64,000 nt of DNA from Gordonia sp. KTR9 (GCF_000143885.2 NC_018581.1:3472001-3536000); one strand, 5' to 3'; counted from the stretch's first letter, positions 39,333-49,519 are shown. Notes: generated by a model not told the origin, from the letters alone. A program made the numbers and translations.

Positions 39333-39552
39333 GACGCGAGCCCGCCCCTCCCCGATCAGCACGGTCCTACTCACTCCCTCGTGTGTGCTCGTCGATCCTG
39401 AGCAACCCGGGCCTCCCGTCACCCGTGCCCCACGTCCCGTCGACCACCCTAGGGCGCCGACAGGCCCCCTGGACTGGTTCGGGCGGATCGCAATCCACGC
39501 GATCCGCCCGTCCCGAGACCCTCGTGCTCAGTCTGTCCGTGTTCGGTTGTCG

Positions 39553-40236
39553 TCAGTAACGACGGATTCCCGTCAGGGTCCACTCCTTGACGGCGTCGCG
39601 CTTGACCGGCGTGCCGTAGTTGGACGAGTGGACGAACTGGCCGTTGCCGACATAGATGCCGGCGTGGCCGCCACCGTTGAAGATCATGACGTCGCCCGGC
39701 TTGGCTTCGGAGTAGGACACCGCACGTCCGCCGCCGAGCTGGCCGTAGCTGTCGCGCGGAATGTTCTTGCCGGCCTGCTTGTAGGACCAGTAGACGAGAC
39801 CCGAGCAGTCGAATGCGTTGGGGCCGGCGGAACCGTAGGAGTACGGCGAGCCGATCTTGCTCTCAGCGGCCTTGACGGCCTTCTCACCCGCGGTCAGCTG
39901 CGGCTGGCCCAGGGGCGCGCCGCCCTGCGGACGGAACTGCTGGGGAATCTGGTCAGGGGCGATGCCCGGCACGGTGAACTGTCCAAGGTTGGGGATCTCG
40001 ACCGTGGCCGCGGGCGACTTCTTCACGGGCGTCGCCGGGGGTGCGGGCTTGGCGTCCGGGGCCTTCGCACCGGGCAGGGCCGGGATCTCGAAAGTCCCCA
40101 GCGGGGTGTGGACCGGGGCGGCGAGAGCAGGGCCGGCGGCTGCGGCGAGCGAACCGAGCGTGATCGATCCGGCGATCACCGCCTTCTTGGCGACCGTGCT
40201 GCCACGATTGGGCTGTTCCAAACGATGTTTGGCCAC
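39553..40236 (-). CDS. NlpC/P60 cell-wall hydrolase under a c-di-AMP riboswitch
   Basis: A 227-residue secreted hydrolase. The signal peptide (KKAVIAGSITLGSLAAAAG, cleavage near ALAAP) is followed by a Pro/Ala-rich linker of about 75 residues and an NlpC/P60 domain. Catalytic residues are Cys in NAFDCSGLVYWSYKQAG, His in GGHAGIYVG and His/Asn in FVHSSNYG. It is shorter than its downstream neighbour and lacks the coiled coil. The GTG at 40236 has GAAGGAGA upstream, just after a ydaO-type riboswitch, so expression is expected to respond to c-di-AMP. Confidence 0.92.
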   Translation of the reverse strand: MAKHRLEQPNRGSTVAKKAVIAGSITLGSLAAAAGPALAAPVHTPLGTFEIPALPGAKAPDAKPAPPATPVKKSPAATVEIPNLGQFTVPGIAPDQIPQQFRPQGGAPLGQPQLTAGEKAVKAAESKIGSPYSYGSAGPNAFDCSGLVYWSYKQAGKNIPRDSYGQLGGGRAVSYSEAKPGDVMIFNGGGHAGIYVGNGQFVHSSNYGTPVKRDAVKEWTLTGIRRY

Positions 40237-40590
40237 GAAGCGAGTTCTCCTTCAGATCTTCCTCTACCGCCGACCGAGTTAGCTGTCGGGTTCGGGCCGG
40301 AAGAGTGGCCCTACGCGTGTTTCGCGCATGAGGTATCCACTGGACACTCATGCGTGGCAACGCGATTCACCCCGATTCGGAACGGATTCGCTGAGACGCA
40401 TCCGTGGTGATGCGCTCCGACGAGCCCGCCCGAAGGTTGTGGTTCCCCGGTTCGCCGCAAGGGCGATTGAGCGGTGACTACTGCGGACCACTTCTGTTGA
40501 AGCGGGACGCTCCGCAAAGGTCTCAGAAAGGTTACGAAATCGGATGCGCTCTGTCCACTAAGCGACAGACAGCCAAACCTCGGCCGCTTT
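40237..40590. other. Leader and upstream region of the riboswitch-controlled hydrolase gene
   Basis: This 354-bp gap is mostly the riboswitch (40261-40480). The remaining 110 bp toward the small Cys-rich gene should hold the promoter; no unique -35/-10 pair stands out. No coding sequence was found. Confidence 0.7.
40261..40480 (-). promoter_or_regulatory. c-di-AMP riboswitch (ydaO-yuaA type)
   Basis: Read on the minus strand, the leader begins CACCGCTCAATCGCC, followed by GCGGCGAACCGGGGAACC. In the middle comes CGGGGTGAATCGCG, and it ends CCCGAACCCGACAGCTAACTC and GGTCGGCGG. The first element and the GGGTGAATC, CCGAACCCGACAGCTAAC blocks, in this order, are the conserved core of ydaO riboswitches. 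In actinobacteria these sit in front of cell-wall hydrolase genes, as here. The SD and GTG of the NlpC/P60 gene lie about 12 and 25 bases downstream. Confidence 0.93.
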
Positions 40591-40875
40591 TCAACCGGCC
40601 CTGAGGACCGTCACAGAGGCGCGTCGATCTGGTGCCTGAACTGCGGTTTTCGCCGATCTTGCAGATCGTGCAGCGCCACTCGTCACCATTGCAGCAGCCT
40701 GCAGAACGTCGATCGCGAGGTCGATCTCGGCGTCCGCCTCGACCGTCGCCGCCGTTACCGAAACTCCACCTTCGTCGGGCATATCGTCCCAGCTCGGACC
40801 GCCAAACAGCACCGTCATCATGCACCCGTCGCAAGCGACGGGACGGGCGGGGCATCGTGCACAGTCGACGTACAT
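40591..40875 (-). CDS. Small cysteine-rich conserved hypothetical protein
   Basis: A 94-residue protein starting MYVDCARCPARPVACDGCMM, giving CxxC-x6-CxxC with cysteines at 5, 8, 15 and 18, a likely zinc site. It continues with a TVLFGGPSWDD segment and a helical second half with a DLAIDVLQAAAMV stretch. The ATG at 40875 has GGAG eight bases upstream. It is not recognised as a named family. It lies between the riboswitch leader and the DnaQ-UvrC gene, on the opposite strand to the latter. Confidence 0.7.
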   Translation of the reverse strand: MYVDCARCPARPVACDGCMMTVLFGGPSWDDMPDEGGVSVTAATVEADAEIDLAIDVLQAAAMVTSGAARSARSAKTAVQAPDRRASVTVLRAG

Positions 40876-41097
40876 GGTGTGATCTCCATCTCATCTGGTG
40901 AGGCGGGGCCGTGTCGGCCCTCGTAGGGGTCGTGGTCACCGTGAGAGCACCGCATTTCTCACGTCCAGGTGGAGACTAGGAGCACCCACCGACAAATCCC
41001 GTCGAACAGTCGTCGACCCAGCAGTCACACCAGCCACAGGCCGAGTTCGCGGTGTGCCGTCATCGCGATGTCGGTGGATCGAACTAATGTTCGCCGG

Positions 41098-42900
41098 GTG
41101 ACGCAGACCAGCGTGGCCGGCTCCTCCGCGGGGCAGCTCACCTTCGCCGACCTGGAGGCCGCCGATCAGGGGGACACCGGCGAGTCGTCGAACGAGTTCA
41201 GCGACCGCTCACTCTTCGACACGACCCTCGTCGTCGTAGACCTCGAGACCACCGGCTCCGATCCGGCCCGTGACCGGATCACGGAGATCGGCGCGGTGAA
41301 GATCCGTGGCGGCGAGATCATCGGCGAGTTCGCGACCCTGGTCGACCCCGGTCGACCCATCCCGCCCCAGATCGTCACCCTCACCGGCATCACCACCGCG
41401 ATGCTGACCGACGCACCGCGGATCGAGTCGGTACTGCCCTCGTTCTTCGAGTTCGCCCGCGGCTCGATCCTGGTGGCCCACAATGCCCGGTTCGACATGG
41501 GCTTCCTGCGCCAGAACGCGATCCGGCTCCAGCTCCCGTGGACGTTCAGCCTGAGTCTGTGCACGGTGACCATGGCCCGGCGCATCCTCACGCGCGACGA
41601 GGCGCCCACAGTCAAGCTCAGCGCCCTCGCCGACCTGTTCGACGTCTCCGTGCGCCCCACGCACCGGGCACTCGACGATGCCCGCGCCACGGTGGAGGTC
41701 TTCCACCGGCTCCTCGAGCGCGTCGGCAACCAGGGCATCGCCACCGTCGGCGACCTGACGTCCTATCTGCCGCGGACCGACCCGCGACTCCGGGCCAAAC
41801 GCGGTCTCGCCGACCGCATCCCCTCGCGTCCCGGCGTCTACCTCTTCCGCGGCCCGTCCGACGAGGTCCTCTATGTCGGTACCGCGGTGGACCTACGCCG
41901 TCGGGTCCGGTCGTATTTCACCGGTGGCGACCCCCGCCGCCGCATCGCCGAGATGGTGCTCCTCGCGCAGCGGGTCGACATCGTGGAATGCTCCCACCCG
42001 CTCGAGGCTGCGGTACGCGAACTGCGGCTGCTCGGCGCACACGCGCCGGCGTACAACCGGCGGTCGACACAGCCGCACAAGGGATGGTGGGTCACCCTGA
42101 CCGAGGAGCGGTTCCCTCGTCTGAAAGTCAGCCGCACACCCACCGACGAGTCGATCGGCCCGGTCGGGAATCGCACCGGTGCGGCGACCGTCGCCGATGT
42201 GATCTCGACGGCCGCCGGTCTCCGCACGTGTACGAAGCGGCTCGGCGCCAACGGTTACCACTGGTGTCCCGATGCCGACGGGAGGCGACGCCCCGGGTCG
42301 TGCCGAGCGGCCACCGCGCAGCCGCAGACGGTCCCCGACTACTCCCCGCGGGTCACCGCGGCCCGCCGACTCATGCGGGGTGAGGCCGACGAACTCCTCG
42401 ACGGGCTCACCGCACGCCTCGCCGACCTCGCGCAGGCCCACATGTTCGAGACCGCGGCACGCCATCGGGACCGGCTCGCGCTCACGATCGACACCCTCGC
42501 CCGGTGTCAGCGACTGGCCGCGTTGTGCGCGATCGCCGAGATCGTCGTCGCGCGGCCCGATGGCGAACGGGGATGGCAGTTCGCGGTGATCCGGCACGGG
42601 CGGCTCGCGGCGGCCGGACGCGCGCGACGCGGCGTCTCCCCCATGCCCGTCGTCGACGCGCTGGTCGCCGCGGCCGAGACCGTGGTGCCCGGAGACGGTC
42701 CGCTGCGCGGCGCGCCCGCCGAGGAGGTGGGGCTCGTCTACCGCTGGATGACCGAACCGGGCGCGCGGATCGTCGCGACCAGTGAGCCGGTCGCGCTGCC
42801 GGCCTACTCGGCCGAACGACGCCTCGACTGGTCGCGATCAGCGCACGACGCGCGCACGGCCAGGCCCGCCACGGAACCTCGCGTGCGACAGGCGAGCTGA
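41098..42900 (+). CDS. DEDDh exonuclease fused to a UvrC-type GIY-YIG nuclease region (Rv2191-like)
   Basis: A 600-residue fusion. Residues about 35-200 form a DnaQ-like 3'-5' exonuclease with VVDLETTG, VAHNARFDMGFL and HRALDDARATVEVF. Residues about 245-330 form a GIY-YIG domain (PGVYLFRGPSDEVLYVGTA) as in UvrC. A UVR-like helical segment (EADELLDGLTARLADLAQA) and a C-terminal region that lacks the UvrC RNase-H nuclease motifs follow. The same fusion exists as Rv2191. A role in DNA repair is likely but not proven. The GTG at 41098 lies seven bases after TAATGT. Confidence 0.93.
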   Translation: MTQTSVAGSSAGQLTFADLEAADQGDTGESSNEFSDRSLFDTTLVVVDLETTGSDPARDRITEIGAVKIRGGEIIGEFATLVDPGRPIPPQIVTLTGITTAMLTDAPRIESVLPSFFEFARGSILVAHNARFDMGFLRQNAIRLQLPWTFSLSLCTVTMARRILTRDEAPTVKLSALADLFDVSVRPTHRALDDARATVEVFHRLLERVGNQGIATVGDLTSYLPRTDPRLRAKRGLADRIPSRPGVYLFRGPSDEVLYVGTAVDLRRRVRSYFTGGDPRRRIAEMVLLAQRVDIVECSHPLEAAVRELRLLGAHAPAYNRRSTQPHKGWWVTLTEERFPRLKVSRTPTDESIGPVGNRTGAATVADVISTAAGLRTCTKRLGANGYHWCPDADGRRRPGSCRAATAQPQTVPDYSPRVTAARRLMRGEADELLDGLTARLADLAQAHMFETAARHRDRLALTIDTLARCQRLAALCAIAEIVVARPDGERGWQFAVIRHGRLAAAGRARRGVSPMPVVDALVAAAETVVPGDGPLRGAPAEEVGLVYRWMTEPGARIVATSEPVALPAYSAERRLDWSRSAHDARTARPATEPRVRQAS

Positions 42901-42940
42901 CCGGCCGCCTGGTCCTGGGGAGCACCACTAGGCTTGCGCC

Positions 42941-43219
42941 ATGATCACTGCCATCGTCCTCATCCAGGCCGACATCCACCGCATCCCGGAGACGGCGCAG
43001 GCCGTCGCCGACATCCCCGGGGTCGAAGAGGTGTACTCCTGCGCGGGCGACGTCGATCTGATCGCGAAGATCCGGGTCCGCGACCACGAACAGATCGCGA
43101 CGGTCGTCACCGGCAAGATCAACCGCCTACCGGGCGTGCTCAAGAGCGCGACACACATCGCCTTCCGCAGCTACTCCAGCTCCGACGTCGAGGGCGGATT
43201 CTCCATCGGCGAGAGCTGA
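42941..43219 (+). CDS. Stand-alone AsnC/Lrp ligand-binding (RAM) domain protein
   Basis: A 92-residue protein consisting only of the AsnC-type effector and oligomerisation domain: AIVLIQADIHRIPETAQAVADI, VYSCAGDVDLIAKIRV, RSYSSSDV. It has no DNA-binding helix-turn-helix. Stand-alone RAM proteins may bind amino acids or partner with full Lrp regulators. The ATG at 42941 follows TAGGCT by six bases. It converges on trpD with a 7-bp gap. Confidence 0.88.
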   Translation: MITAIVLIQADIHRIPETAQAVADIPGVEEVYSCAGDVDLIAKIRVRDHEQIATVVTGKINRLPGVLKSATHIAFRSYSSSDVEGGFSIGES

Positions 43220-43226
43220 CGCACCC

Positions 43227-44297
43227 TCAGGCGGGTGCGGCGAGCTGCCGGCTGAGCTCGGCCCACCGCCGCAGCAGGTCCGCGGCGGAGCCGTCGTCGA
43301 TGGCCTCGGCGGCGCGGCCCTGTGCCTCCCCGAGCGCGTCGGTCAGTTCCGCCGAACTCATCGGCGCCTCCTGTTCGAACGCGACGATGGCGCCGGCCGA
43401 GTTGAGCAGCACCGCGTCGCGGACCGGTCCCGTGGTCCCAGCCAGCAGTTCGCGGGCGATCGCGGCGTTGACCGTGGCATCGCCGCCCTGCAGGGACGAC
43501 AACTCCACTCGGGCGATCCCCAGATCGGTGGGATCGACGGTCAGCTCGTTCACCTGACCGGCGACGACCTGCCACACCGTCGACGTCGTGGTGGTCGTCA
43601 GCTCGTCGAGTCCGTCGTCGCCGCGGACCACGAGAGCGGATCCGCCGCGTTCGGCGAAGGCCCGCGCCAGCACCGGGGCGAGGTCGGCGAACGCGCAACC
43701 GATCAGCCCACGCGACGGCGTCGCCGGGTTGGTCAGCGGCCCCAGCACGTTGAAGACGGTCGGGATGCCGATCTCCTTGCGCGGCGGGCCGGTGAACCGG
43801 AACGCGGGATGGAACACCGGCGCGAAACAGAACCCGATCCCGAGCTCGTCGACGCACCGCGCCACCGCCGCTGCGTCGAGGGAGATGTTCACGCCCAGCG
43901 CCTCGAGCACATCGGCACCACCGCTCTTCGACGACGCCGCGCGGTTGCCGTGCTTCACCACCGCGACACCCGCGGCCGCGATCACGATCGCCGTCATCGT
44001 CGAGATGTTGACCGTGTGCGACCGGTCGCCGCCGGTACCGACCACGTCGACCGCCGGACGGCTGACGTCCACGAGCGTCGCGTGCTCGAGCATCGCGCGC
44101 GACAGTCCGAGGAGTTCGGCCGGTGCCGCCCCCTTCATCTTCACGCCGACGCCGAAGGCGGCGATCTGAGCTCCGGTCGCGCTGTCGGTCATGATCTCGT
44201 TCATCGCCCAGGCGGCCTCGTCGGTGCTGAGGTCGAGGCGATCGATGATCTTGCCGAGGATCTGCGGCCAGCTGAAGTCGGACTGTGTGGTGCTCAC
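43227..44297 (-). CDS. trpD: Anthranilate phosphoribosyltransferase TrpD
   Basis: Second step of tryptophan synthesis, PRPP plus anthranilate. Motifs are [17 protein letters not shown] (PRPP loop), [33 protein letters not shown] and the acidic [14 protein letters not shown]. The length is 356 residues. It is a lone trp gene, as in M. tuberculosis Rv2192c. The GTG at 44297 lies eight bases after TAGGCT. A long imperfect palindrome lies immediately upstream of that -10. Confidence 0.96.
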   Translation of the reverse strand: MSTTQSDFSWPQILGKIIDRLDLSTDEAAWAMNEIMTDSATGAQIAAFGVGVKMKGAAPAELLGLSRAMLEHATLVDVSRPAVDVVGTGGDRSHTVNISTMTAIVIAAAGVAVVKHGNRAASSKSGGADVLEALGVNISLDAAAVARCVDELGIGFCFAPVFHPAFRFTGPPRKEIGIPTVFNVLGPLTNPATPSRGLIGCAFADLAPVLARAFAERGGSALVVRGDDGLDELTTTTTSTVWQVVAGQVNELTVDPTDLGIARVELSSLQGGDATVNAAIARELLAGTTGPVRDAVLLNSAGAIVAFEQEAPMSSAELTDALGEAQGRAAEAIDDGSAADLLRRWAELSRQLAAPA

Positions 44298-44311
44298 GAG
44301 GACAGAGCCTA

Positions 44312-44384
44312 GTGGTGTGTCTCGGAATCAGGTGGCCGGTGTCGAACGCCGGAGACCAGTCGCCTGATTCTCCAGACACACCAC
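44312..44384. repeat. 73-bp imperfect palindrome upstream of trpD
   Basis: The left arm 44312-44340 starts GTGGTGTGTCTCGGAATCAG; the reverse complement of the right arm (44355-44384) starts GTGGTGTGTCTGGAGAATCAG. The arms match at about 24 of 30 positions with a 14-base loop. It could act as terminator for the upstream hypothetical gene, be an operator near the trpD -10, or be a mobile-element remnant. Confidence 0.8.
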
Positions 44385-44394
44385 CGGTTCCTGT

Positions 44395-44880
44395 TCAGCC
44401 CGGCGGACGCTGGAGGACGGCCCACTCGCGGGCGAATCCGCCGTGTCGCGAGCCGAGGCTGGCCATGCGGGATCGTTCCTGCGACAGATGCATCGCGTCG
44501 AGCAACTGGACCCGCGCCAGGACCAGGACCACGAACCCGTCCTCGAGTGCCGGCGGACTCGGCCCCCAGCGGTCGTCGTCGACGGACTCGTAACCGTCGA
44601 GCGCGGCCACCGCCGCCGCGTCGGCGCGCCGGGCGGGCGGCACCTCGACGTGGTGACGGAGGATGACCTCCTCGGCCGCGCGCCACGACGAGGCGTCGAG
44701 TGCGACCGAACTCGCGATCGCGTCGTCGTCGGACCGGGCGACCACCTCCACCCGTTCGTCCAGCGTCAGCGGCCCCGCCTCGGACCGCGGACGCAGCCGC
44801 GAACGGAGCCGCGCCAGGCGGCCCTGCTCGACCACCCGGCCGTTGAGATCGCGGGGGCCGGATGGCGCCGAATTCGACAT
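44395..44880 (-). CDS. Conserved hypothetical protein
   Basis: A 161-residue soluble protein. The N-terminus is basic (VEQGRLARLRSRLRPRSE), followed by TLDERVEVVARSDDDAIASSVALDASSWRAAEEV in segments, and a C-terminal helix LVLARVQLLDAMHLSQERSRM. No known domain was recognised. The ATG at 44880 lies six bases after TACCGT; a GTG two codons upstream is also in frame. It is divergent from the ctaE-qcr operon, so a respiration-linked role is possible but unsupported. Confidence 0.65.
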   Translation of the reverse strand: MSNSAPSGPRDLNGRVVEQGRLARLRSRLRPRSEAGPLTLDERVEVVARSDDDAIASSVALDASSWRAAEEVILRHHVEVPPARRADAAAVAALDGYESVDDDRWGPSPPALEDGFVVLVLARVQLLDAMHLSQERSRMASLGSRHGGFAREWAVLQRPPG

Positions 44881-45033
44881 GAACACACGGTAGCGAGGCG
44901 GGCCCGCAGTACGCGCTCATCGGACACGCCGACGGCCGCCCGATAGGGGCTCGGACCTGCGGCGGGAGAATTACCCGGGGGCAATTTCCGACCCGGGTGG
45001 CCACCGCTTACTACGAACCGTCATACTTCACAT

Positions 45034-45645
45034 GTGACAAGCGCTGTAGGTACCTCAGGAACAGCCATCACCTCGCGCGTGCACTCGCTGAACCGGCCCA
45101 ACATGGTCAGCGTCGGCACGATCGTGTGGCTGTCCAGTGAGCTCATGTTCTTCGCTGGCCTCTTCGCGATGTATTTCGTCGCCCGTGCCAACTCGGCGGT
45201 CGGCTGGCCGCCGCCGCCGACCGAGCTGAATCTCGCCCTCGCCATCCCGGTGACGACGGTGCTGATCCTCTCCTCGGTGACTTGCCAGATGGGTGTCTTC
45301 GCCGCCGAGCGCGGCGACGTCTTCGGCCTGCGCCGCTGGTACGTCATCACCTTGGCGATGGGCACGTTCTTCGTCTGCGGCCAGGCGTACGAGTACTACC
45401 ACCTGGTCGAGCACGGCACGACCCTGTCGTCGGACGCGTACGGTTCGGTCTTCTACATGACGACCGGCTTCCACGGCCTCCACGTCATCGGCGGTCTGAT
45501 CGCGTTCGTCTATCTGCTCATCCGGACCAAGCTGTCGAAGTTCACTCCGGCGCAGGCAACCGCCGCAATCGTTGTCTCTTACTACTGGCACTTCGTCGAC
45601 ATCGTGTGGATCGGACTCTTCGTCACGATCTACTTCATCCGATGA
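45034..45645 (+). CDS. ctaE: Cytochrome c oxidase subunit III (CtaE)
   Basis: Membrane subunit III of the aa3 oxidase, with five clear transmembrane helices. It shows the family sequences [39 protein letters not shown] and [19 protein letters not shown], each seen as shorter blocks. The 203-residue length is typical for actinobacteria. The GTG at 45034 follows CATACT by six bases. It heads the ctaE-qcrC-qcrA-qcrB operon, 55 bp before qcrC. Confidence 0.95.
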   Translation: MTSAVGTSGTAITSRVHSLNRPNMVSVGTIVWLSSELMFFAGLFAMYFVARANSAVGWPPPPTELNLALAIPVTTVLILSSVTCQMGVFAAERGDVFGLRRWYVITLAMGTFFVCGQAYEYYHLVEHGTTLSSDAYGSVFYMTTGFHGLHVIGGLIAFVYLLIRTKLSKFTPAQATAAIVVSYYWHFVDIVWIGLFVTIYFIR

Positions 45646-45700
45646 CACCGGCGACCTCGCATTAGAAGAACAGCCCGTCCCGCTTAGTAGAGAGTCACAG

Positions 45701-46597
45701 ATGAGTTCATCTCCACCGCGTCCGTCGGATAGCGGCACCGAGGTCGGACCCGATGCCTCGGCCCGACGCTCCTCTGCACGCGACGCCGGCCGCCGCGCCA
45801 AGACACGACGCAAGCTCCGTCGGCGCGCCACCGGCACCATCGTGTTGCTGGCCGGTCTCGTCATGGCAGGCGTCCTCGCCTCGGTCCTGACCCCCGACCC
45901 CCAGGTCGCGGTCGCCGACCAGAGCAACGCCGCGATGATCGACGACGGTCGCAAGCTCTACGAGACCTCGTGCATCACCTGCCACGGCGCCAACCTCCAG
46001 GGTGTGCCGGACCGCGGTCCCGCACTGCTCGGGGTCGGTGACGCCGCCGTCTACTTCCAGGTGTCGACCGGCCGTATGCCCGCGGCGCGCGGCGAGGCCC
46101 AGGCCCAGCGCAAGCCCGCGAAGTTCACGACCGAGCAGATCGATCAGCTCGGCGCCTACATCCAGGCCGAGGGCGGCGGACCGCAGGTTCCGCGCAACGC
46201 CGACGGAACGGTCGCGCAGGAGTCCCTGCGCGGCGAGAGCATCGGTCGGGGCAGCGAACTGTTCCGGTTGAACTGCGCGTCGTGCCACAACTTCACCGGT
46301 CGCGGCGGAGCGCTGTCCTCGGGCAAGTTCGCACCGAACCTCGACGGCGTCAACGAGGCACAGATCTACACCGCGATGCTGACCGGTCCGCAGAACATGC
46401 CCAAGTTCTCGAACCGCCAGCTTGATCCGGAAGAGAAGAAGGACGTGATCGCCTACGTCAAGTACGCGACCGAGGCAAAGCCCAGCGGCGGACTCGGACT
46501 CGGCGGTTTCGGTCCGGTCAGTGAAGGCATGGTCATGTGGTTCGTCGGCGTCATCGCCATCGTCGCGGGCGCCATGTGGATGGGATCTCGAGCATGA
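45701..46597 (+). CDS. qcrC: Cytochrome bc1 complex diheme cytochrome c subunit (QcrC)
   Basis: Membrane-anchored diheme cytochrome c of the actinobacterial bc1-aa3 supercomplex, which replaces soluble cytochrome c. It has a basic cytoplasmic N-terminus, one helix ([18 protein letters not shown]), two haem-binding motifs (CITCH and CASCH), and a C-terminal helix ending MWMGSRA. The ATG at 45701 gives 298 residues. The stop overlaps the qcrA start (ATGA). Confidence 0.96.
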   Translation: MSSSPPRPSDSGTEVGPDASARRSSARDAGRRAKTRRKLRRRATGTIVLLAGLVMAGVLASVLTPDPQVAVADQSNAAMIDDGRKLYETSCITCHGANLQGVPDRGPALLGVGDAAVYFQVSTGRMPAARGEAQAQRKPAKFTTEQIDQLGAYIQAEGGGPQVPRNADGTVAQESLRGESIGRGSELFRLNCASCHNFTGRGGALSSGKFAPNLDGVNEAQIYTAMLTGPQNMPKFSNRQLDPEEKKDVIAYVKYATEAKPSGGLGLGGFGPVSEGMVMWFVGVIAIVAGAMWMGSRA

Positions 46598-47751
46598 GCG
46601 CGAACGACAAGGATGTCCCGTCGCGGGACGAACTCGACCAGATGAGCACCGACGAGCTCGTCAAACTCGGCACCAATCTCGACGGCGTCGAGATCATCCA
46701 CCGGTCCGAGCGCTACACGGTGCCCGGGACCAAGGTCGAGAAGCGCGCCGAGCGTCAAGTGGCCATCTGGTTCACCATCGCCGGTGTCTCCGCACTCGCC
46801 TGCCTCGGCATCTTCCTGTTCAACCACTGGGAGTTCGCCCTCCCCGATGACCCGAACTACTGGTGGTACACCTTCAACACGCCCCTCCTGGGCGTGACGT
46901 TCGGCCTCTCGGTGTTCGCCATCGGCGTCGCGATGATCCTCATCACCAAGAAGTTCATCCCCGCCGAGATCTCGGTCCAGGACCGTCACGACGGTGGATC
47001 GACAGAGGTCGACAAGAAGACGATCGTCGGGCTCCTGCAGGACACCGGCACCACCTCGACCCTGGGTCGTCGCAAGATGATCATCGGCTCGGCCGGTTTC
47101 GGTCTCGGCGCCTTCGCCGTCACCGGACTCGTCGCCTTCCTCGGCGGATTCATCAAGAACCCGTGGGCCGAGGGTCCCGACTCGCCGCTGTGGCACTCGG
47201 GCTGGTCGCCGATCTACAACCCGCCGGAAGCACCCAACGAGACCATCTACCTGCGGCGCGACACCGGTAATCCGTTCCAGGTCGCCCTGGTCCGGCCGGA
47301 AGATCTCGACGCCGGCGGCATGGAAACCGTGTTCCCGTGGCGTCGTTCGGACGGTTTCGGCGAGTCCGAACACTCCCGCCACCTGTTGGAGGAGGGCCTG
47401 CACCAGGTCCGAAATCCCGTCATGCTCATCCGTCTGCGTCCCGAGGACGCTGCCCGCGCTGTGAAGCGCAAGGGGCAGGAGAGCTTCAACTACGGTGACT
47501 ACTTCGCCTACACCAAGGTGTGCAGCCACCTCGGATGCCCCGCATCGCTCTACGAGCAGCGGAGCAACCGCATCCTGTGTCCCTGCCATCAGTCGCAGTT
47601 CGACGCACTCGAGTACGCCAAGCCCATCTTCGGACCGGCCGCCCGTGCCCTGGCACAGCTGCCGATCACGGTGAACAATGAGGGTTACCTCGTTGCTGCA
47701 GGCGACTTCATCGAGCCCGTCGGACCGGCATTCTGGGAGCGTAAGTCATGA
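46594..47751 (+). CDS. qcrA: Cytochrome bc1 complex Rieske iron-sulfur subunit (QcrA)
   Basis: A 385-residue Rieske protein with three N-terminal transmembrane helices, typical of actinobacteria, and an extracytoplasmic [2Fe-2S] domain with CSHLGC and CPCHQSQF. It is coupled to qcrC (ATGA overlap) and to qcrB (ATGA overlap), so the bc1 subunits are made in step. Confidence 0.96.
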   Translation: MSANDKDVPSRDELDQMSTDELVKLGTNLDGVEIIHRSERYTVPGTKVEKRAERQVAIWFTIAGVSALACLGIFLFNHWEFALPDDPNYWWYTFNTPLLGVTFGLSVFAIGVAMILITKKFIPAEISVQDRHDGGSTEVDKKTIVGLLQDTGTTSTLGRRKMIIGSAGFGLGAFAVTGLVAFLGGFIKNPWAEGPDSPLWHSGWSPIYNPPEAPNETIYLRRDTGNPFQVALVRPEDLDAGGMETVFPWRRSDGFGESEHSRHLLEEGLHQVRNPVMLIRLRPEDAARAVKRKGQESFNYGDYFAYTKVCSHLGCPASLYEQRSNRILCPCHQSQFDALEYAKPIFGPAARALAQLPITVNNEGYLVAAGDFIEPVGPAFWERKS

Positions 47752-49370
47752 GCATCGCCGAACGCCTCGGCACTCAAGCCGAAGAAGTCGACTCGCGATA
47801 TCACCTGGCCGCGGGCATGCGTCGCCAGATCAACAAGGTGTTCCCCACCCACTGGTCGTTCATGCTGGGTGAGATCGCGCTGTACAGCTTCATCATCCTG
47901 CTGGTCTCCGGCGTCTACCTGTCGCTGTTCTTCGATCCGTCGATGACCCGCGTCGTCTACGACGGCGCCTACCAGCCGCTCAACGGCGTGATGATGACCA
48001 AGGCGTACGAGACCACGCTGAACATCTCGTTCGAGGTGCGCGGCGGTCTGTTCGTCCGTCAGATCCATCACTGGGCAGCACTGCTGTTCGCGGCGTCGAT
48101 CATCATCCACATGCTGCGCATCTTCTTCACCGGTGCGTTCCGCCGTCCGCGTGAGGCCAACTGGATCATCGGCTGCCTCCTGCTGATCCTGGCGATGTTC
48201 GAGGGCTTCTTCGGCTACTCGCTCCCCGACGACCTGCTCTCGGGTACCGGCGTCCGCGCCGCGATGAGCGGCATCGTCCTCGGTATCCCGGTGGTCGGCA
48301 CCTGGATCCACTGGGCGCTGTTCGGCGGCGACTTCCCCGGCGTGATCATCATCCCGCGCCTGTACGTGCTGCACATCCTGCTCTTCCCGGGCATCATCCT
48401 GGCGCTGATCGGCGCGCACCTCGCGCTGGTCTGGTACCAGAAGCACACGCAGTTCCCCGGCCCCGGCCGCACCGAGAAGAACGTGGTCGGCGTCCGGATC
48501 ATGCCGGTGTTCGCCGCCAAGGCCGGCGCGATGTTCGCCTTCGTCACCGGCGTGCTCGCCGTCATGTCGGGCATCTTCCAGATCAACCCGGTCTGGAACA
48601 TCGGTCCGTACAACCCGGCGCAGGTGTCCGCGGGCTCCCAGCCCGACATCTACATGATGTGGACCGACGGCCTGATACGTCTGTTCCCGGCATGGGAGCT
48701 CTACCTGGGCAACTACACGGTGCCGATGTCGAACTGGGTCGTGCTGATCATGACGATCATCTTCGGCCTGATGTTCGCCTACCCGTGGATCGAGAAGAAG
48801 CTCACCGGCGACGATGCGCACCACAACCTGCTGCAGCGTCCGCGTGACGCACCGGTGCGGACCGCGATCGGTGCCATGGCGGTCTCGTTCTACATCCTGC
48901 TGACGATCGCATGTATGAACGACATCATCGCGTTCAAGTTCCACATCTCGCTCAACGCGACGACCTGGATCGGACGCATCGGCTTGATCATCCTGCCGCC
49001 GCTGGTGTACTTCATCGCGTACCGCTGGGCACTCTCGTTGCAGCGCAGCGACCGCGAGGTCCTCGCACACGGCATCGAGACCGGCATCATCAAGCGGCTC
49101 CCGCAGGGTGAGTACATCGAGGTCCACCAGCCCCTCGGCCCGGTCGACAGCCACGGTCACCCGATCCCGCTCCCCTACGAGGGTGCGGCTCTGCCCAAGC
49201 GGATGAACAAGCTGGGTTCCGCGGGCGCGCCGGGTACCGGTTCGATCCTGACGGCCGATCCGCCGGAGGAGCAGCTGCGCAACGTCGAACTCGAGCACGA
49301 GATCGAGGCGGGCGAACGCAAGGCTCTCCGCGAGCTGCAGGCCAAGGGCGGCTACCCCTTCGGCGAGTAG
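47748..49370 (+). CDS. qcrB: Cytochrome bc1 complex cytochrome b subunit (QcrB)
   Basis: Eight- to nine-helix cytochrome b of the menaquinol-cytochrome c reductase. It shows [15 protein letters not shown], the haem-ligand region [16 protein letters not shown], and the Qp-site region [13 protein letters not shown] with the downstream W-IH-W segment. It has the actinobacterial C-terminal extension of about 120 residues ([20 protein letters not shown]). The ATG overlaps the qcrA stop by 4 bp. A strong hairpin follows the gene. Confidence 0.97.
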   Translation: MSIAERLGTQAEEVDSRYHLAAGMRRQINKVFPTHWSFMLGEIALYSFIILLVSGVYLSLFFDPSMTRVVYDGAYQPLNGVMMTKAYETTLNISFEVRGGLFVRQIHHWAALLFAASIIIHMLRIFFTGAFRRPREANWIIGCLLLILAMFEGFFGYSLPDDLLSGTGVRAAMSGIVLGIPVVGTWIHWALFGGDFPGVIIIPRLYVLHILLFPGIILALIGAHLALVWYQKHTQFPGPGRTEKNVVGVRIMPVFAAKAGAMFAFVTGVLAVMSGIFQINPVWNIGPYNPAQVSAGSQPDIYMMWTDGLIRLFPAWELYLGNYTVPMSNWVVLIMTIIFGLMFAYPWIEKKLTGDDAHHNLLQRPRDAPVRTAIGAMAVSFYILLTIACMNDIIAFKFHISLNATTWIGRIGLIILPPLVYFIAYRWALSLQRSDREVLAHGIETGIIKRLPQGEYIEVHQPLGPVDSHGHPIPLPYEGAALPKRMNKLGSAGAPGTGSILTADPPEEQLRNVELEHEIEAGERKALRELQAKGGYPFGE

Positions 49371-49398
49371 CCACGCGCGAGAAATTCCACGCACGACC

Positions 49399-49444
49399 CA
49401 CCGCGGGCCGTCGAGCACCATCGAGTGCTCGACGGCCCGCGGTG
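49399..49444 (+). terminator. Strong hairpin terminator after qcrB
   Basis: A perfect 18-bp inverted repeat (49401-49418 with 49425-49442), extendable by two more pairs, has a 6-base loop CATCGA. It closes the ctaE-qcrCAB operon 30 bp after the qcrB stop. No long T-run follows, as is usual in high-GC actinobacteria. Confidence 0.85.
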
Positions 49445-49519
49445 CGTTTCCGGGACGTTGCACTCCCCTCCCCCACGTCACGGTCGGCGACAGGTCGTCG
49501 ATGTGGCACGGTGGACCCC

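Noticed and set aside
44281-44400. Insertion-sequence ends from the 73-bp palindrome
   Set aside because: No transposase or target-site duplication nearby; kept only as a repeat.
47685-49481. 598-codon minus-strand open frame
   Set aside because: Antisense to qcrB, which is unmistakable.
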